In this document: positions 63,299 through 64,000 of the stretch, piece after piece
Position numbering within the stretch: the first letter of the stretch is position 1
Layout: each line of letters begins with the position of its first letter
From: Desulfohalovibrio reitneri
GTDB taxonomy: Bacteria; Desulfobacterota; Desulfovibrionia; Desulfovibrionales; Desulfovibrionaceae
Direction: 5' to 3'
Assembly (NCBI RefSeq): GCF_000711295.1
Contig: NZ_JOMJ01000004.1
Location: forward strand, 496,001-560,000
DNA: 64,000 bases
Notes under the pieces: generated by a model
The model's database searches: none
What the model was told of the DNA's origin: nothing
Seen by the model: the letters and a program-made list of their open reading frames with translations, nothing else
Made by a program: the position numbers and the translations under genes

Positions 63299-64000
63299 CC
63301 GGCCGAGGCTCCCCCCTGGTGGTCCAGCACAGCCTGCTGGAATCACGCGGCGGCGCGGCCAGAGTGGCGGACATGCTGGCCGCCGGACTGCCCGGACTGG
63401 GCTGGCGCTGCCGACGGACCTTCGAGATGGCCGAAACCCAGGAAGGGGCGGACGCCCTGGCCAGAGAACCGTCGGAAATCCGTCTTGCCCGGGCCGTGGA
63501 ATCCGGGGCCATCCTCCATCTGCATTCCAGCCTGGACTGGCCCGGACTGCTGGGCGGGCTGCGGGGCGCTCCCCTGGTTGTCCACCTGCACGACTGCCGC
63601 CTGTTCACCGGCGGCTGCCCCTTCCCGGTGGATTGCCGGGAACACGAGCGCGGCTGCCCCGATCCCTGTCCCCGTGGTCACGCCGGGTCGCGGGCCCTGG
63701 CCGAGGCCTCGCTGGCGGCCGTGGAGGACGCGGCCCCCACGCTCGTCGCCCCCTCCCGCTGGATGGCCAAGCTGGCCGGAGGCGTTCTGGAGCGCCCGGT
63801 GGAGGTGGTTCCCAACGGGGTGGAGTGGCCGGACGAGCGGCCCTCCCGGGCAAAGGCGCGCCACGCCCTGGGAATCGCCGAACGGGCGCGGGTGGCGCTG
63901 TTCGCCGCCCATGGCGCGGAGAAGGCCGGGTTCAAGGGCGGGGAGCGCTGGCGCGGCGTGTGGGAGCGCATCGCCGGGGAATTGCCCGACGTCCTGTGCC
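63295..64000 (+). CDS. Glycosyltransferase (GT4-type), N-terminal part, cut by window end
   Basis: 235 codons are visible, starting at a GTG that overlaps the previous stop as GTGA. The protein begins VTGRGSPLVVQHSLLESRGG, which is the donor/acceptor loop style of GT4 enzymes. It continues with LVVHLHDCRLFTGGCPFPVDC and a cysteine-rich patch (CREHERGCPDPCPRG). TLVAPSRWMAKLAGGVLERPVEVVPNGVE is the typical inter-domain segment of WcaC-like transferases. With the gene before it, this marks the beginning of a surface-sugar gene group continuing beyond the window. The C-terminal nucleotide-sugar domain is not visible. Confidence 0.78.
   Translation, partial: MTGRGSPLVVQHSLLESRGGAARVADMLAAGLPGLGWRCRRTFEMAETQEGADALAREPSEIRLARAVESGAILHLHSSLDWPGLLGGLRGAPLVVHLHDCRLFTGGCPFPVDCREHERGCPDPCPRGHAGSRALAEASLAAVEDAAPTLVAPSRWMAKLAGGVLERPVEVVPNGVEWPDERPSRAKARHALGIAERARVALFAAHGAEKAGFKGGERWRGVWERIAGELPDVLC

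Overview
The window is high-GC bacterial DNA with tightly packed genes. The protein families and gene order fit a sulfate-reducing deltaproteobacterium of the Desulfovibrio type. The supporting features are a tRNA-Leu–tig–clpP–clpX–lon block, an AlaC/AspC3-type aminotransferase beside homoserine dehydrogenase, several ferredoxin-linked 2-oxoacid oxidoreductase genes, an IspDF fusion, an EpsC-type serine acetyltransferase, and a small acidic protein resembling a Desulfovibrio-only family. This assignment is inference from the sequence; no database was searched.

Layout. 1-3.6 kb: partial homoserine dehydrogenase and an alanine-type aminotransferase (minus), then a CxxCxxCC cluster protein and an MltB-like transglycosylase (plus). 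4-6.7 kb: stand-alone FMN glutamate-synthase-like protein and a UspA protein (minus), separated by long intergenic DNA with two copies of a structured repeat. 6.9-16.7 kb (plus): ilvE, dnaX (interrupted by a -1 frame change), ebfC, recR, an orphan oxidoreductase gamma subunit, recD2, two glycosyltransferases and a ThiD-ThiN-like fusion. 16.7-23 kb: tRNA-Leu, tig, clpP, clpX, lon. 23-29 kb, mostly minus: GIY-YIG protein, NDH-2-like dehydrogenase, GNCQ-motif protein, metallo-beta-lactamase-fold hydrolase (plus), small hypothetical, and the cysteine pair epsC/cysK.

29-35.4 kb (plus): lipoprotein, TauE/SafE permease, then a compact group of ferritin, ferritin-like protein, KorA (gamma-alpha fusion), KorB, exported thioredoxin-fold protein and exported peroxiredoxin. 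This looks like an iron/redox-stress module around a 2-oxoacid:ferredoxin oxidoreductase. 35.4-36.9 kb: third structured repeat, a 21-bp perfect hairpin, a lone methyltransferase and an AT-rich stretch. 36.9-46.3 kb (minus): PilZ protein, then reading upstream glpX, tkt, rpiB, small membrane protein, LolB-like lipoprotein, TPR lipoprotein, HD protein and rpoH, close enough to be one long operon. 46.5-53.1 kb (plus): short metH, TlpA-like thioredoxin, ArgA-like acetyltransferase, hpt, zinc-ribbon DUF3426-type protein, radA and a small acidic protein. 53.2-61.5 kb (minus): cysS, ispDF, rnpB (RNase P RNA), coiled-coil zinc-ribbon protein, Nif3-like protein, tRNA-Met(CAT), trxB-like reductase, queuosine-precursor transporter and a diguanylate cyclase. 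61.6-64 kb: two overlapping GT4-type glycosyltransferases, the second cut by the window end.

The strongest unexplained signal is a dispersed intergenic element with three copies (about 3793-3922, 6100-6232 and 35400-35530). Each copy lies 3' of a gene in the same relative orientation. Each can form three consecutive hairpins whose stems are kept by compensatory and G-U changes, as expected for an RNA. The second is the dnaX frame change, at or near an in-phase G_GGC_CCG heptamer. No CRISPR array, prophage, insertion sequence or defence island was seen.
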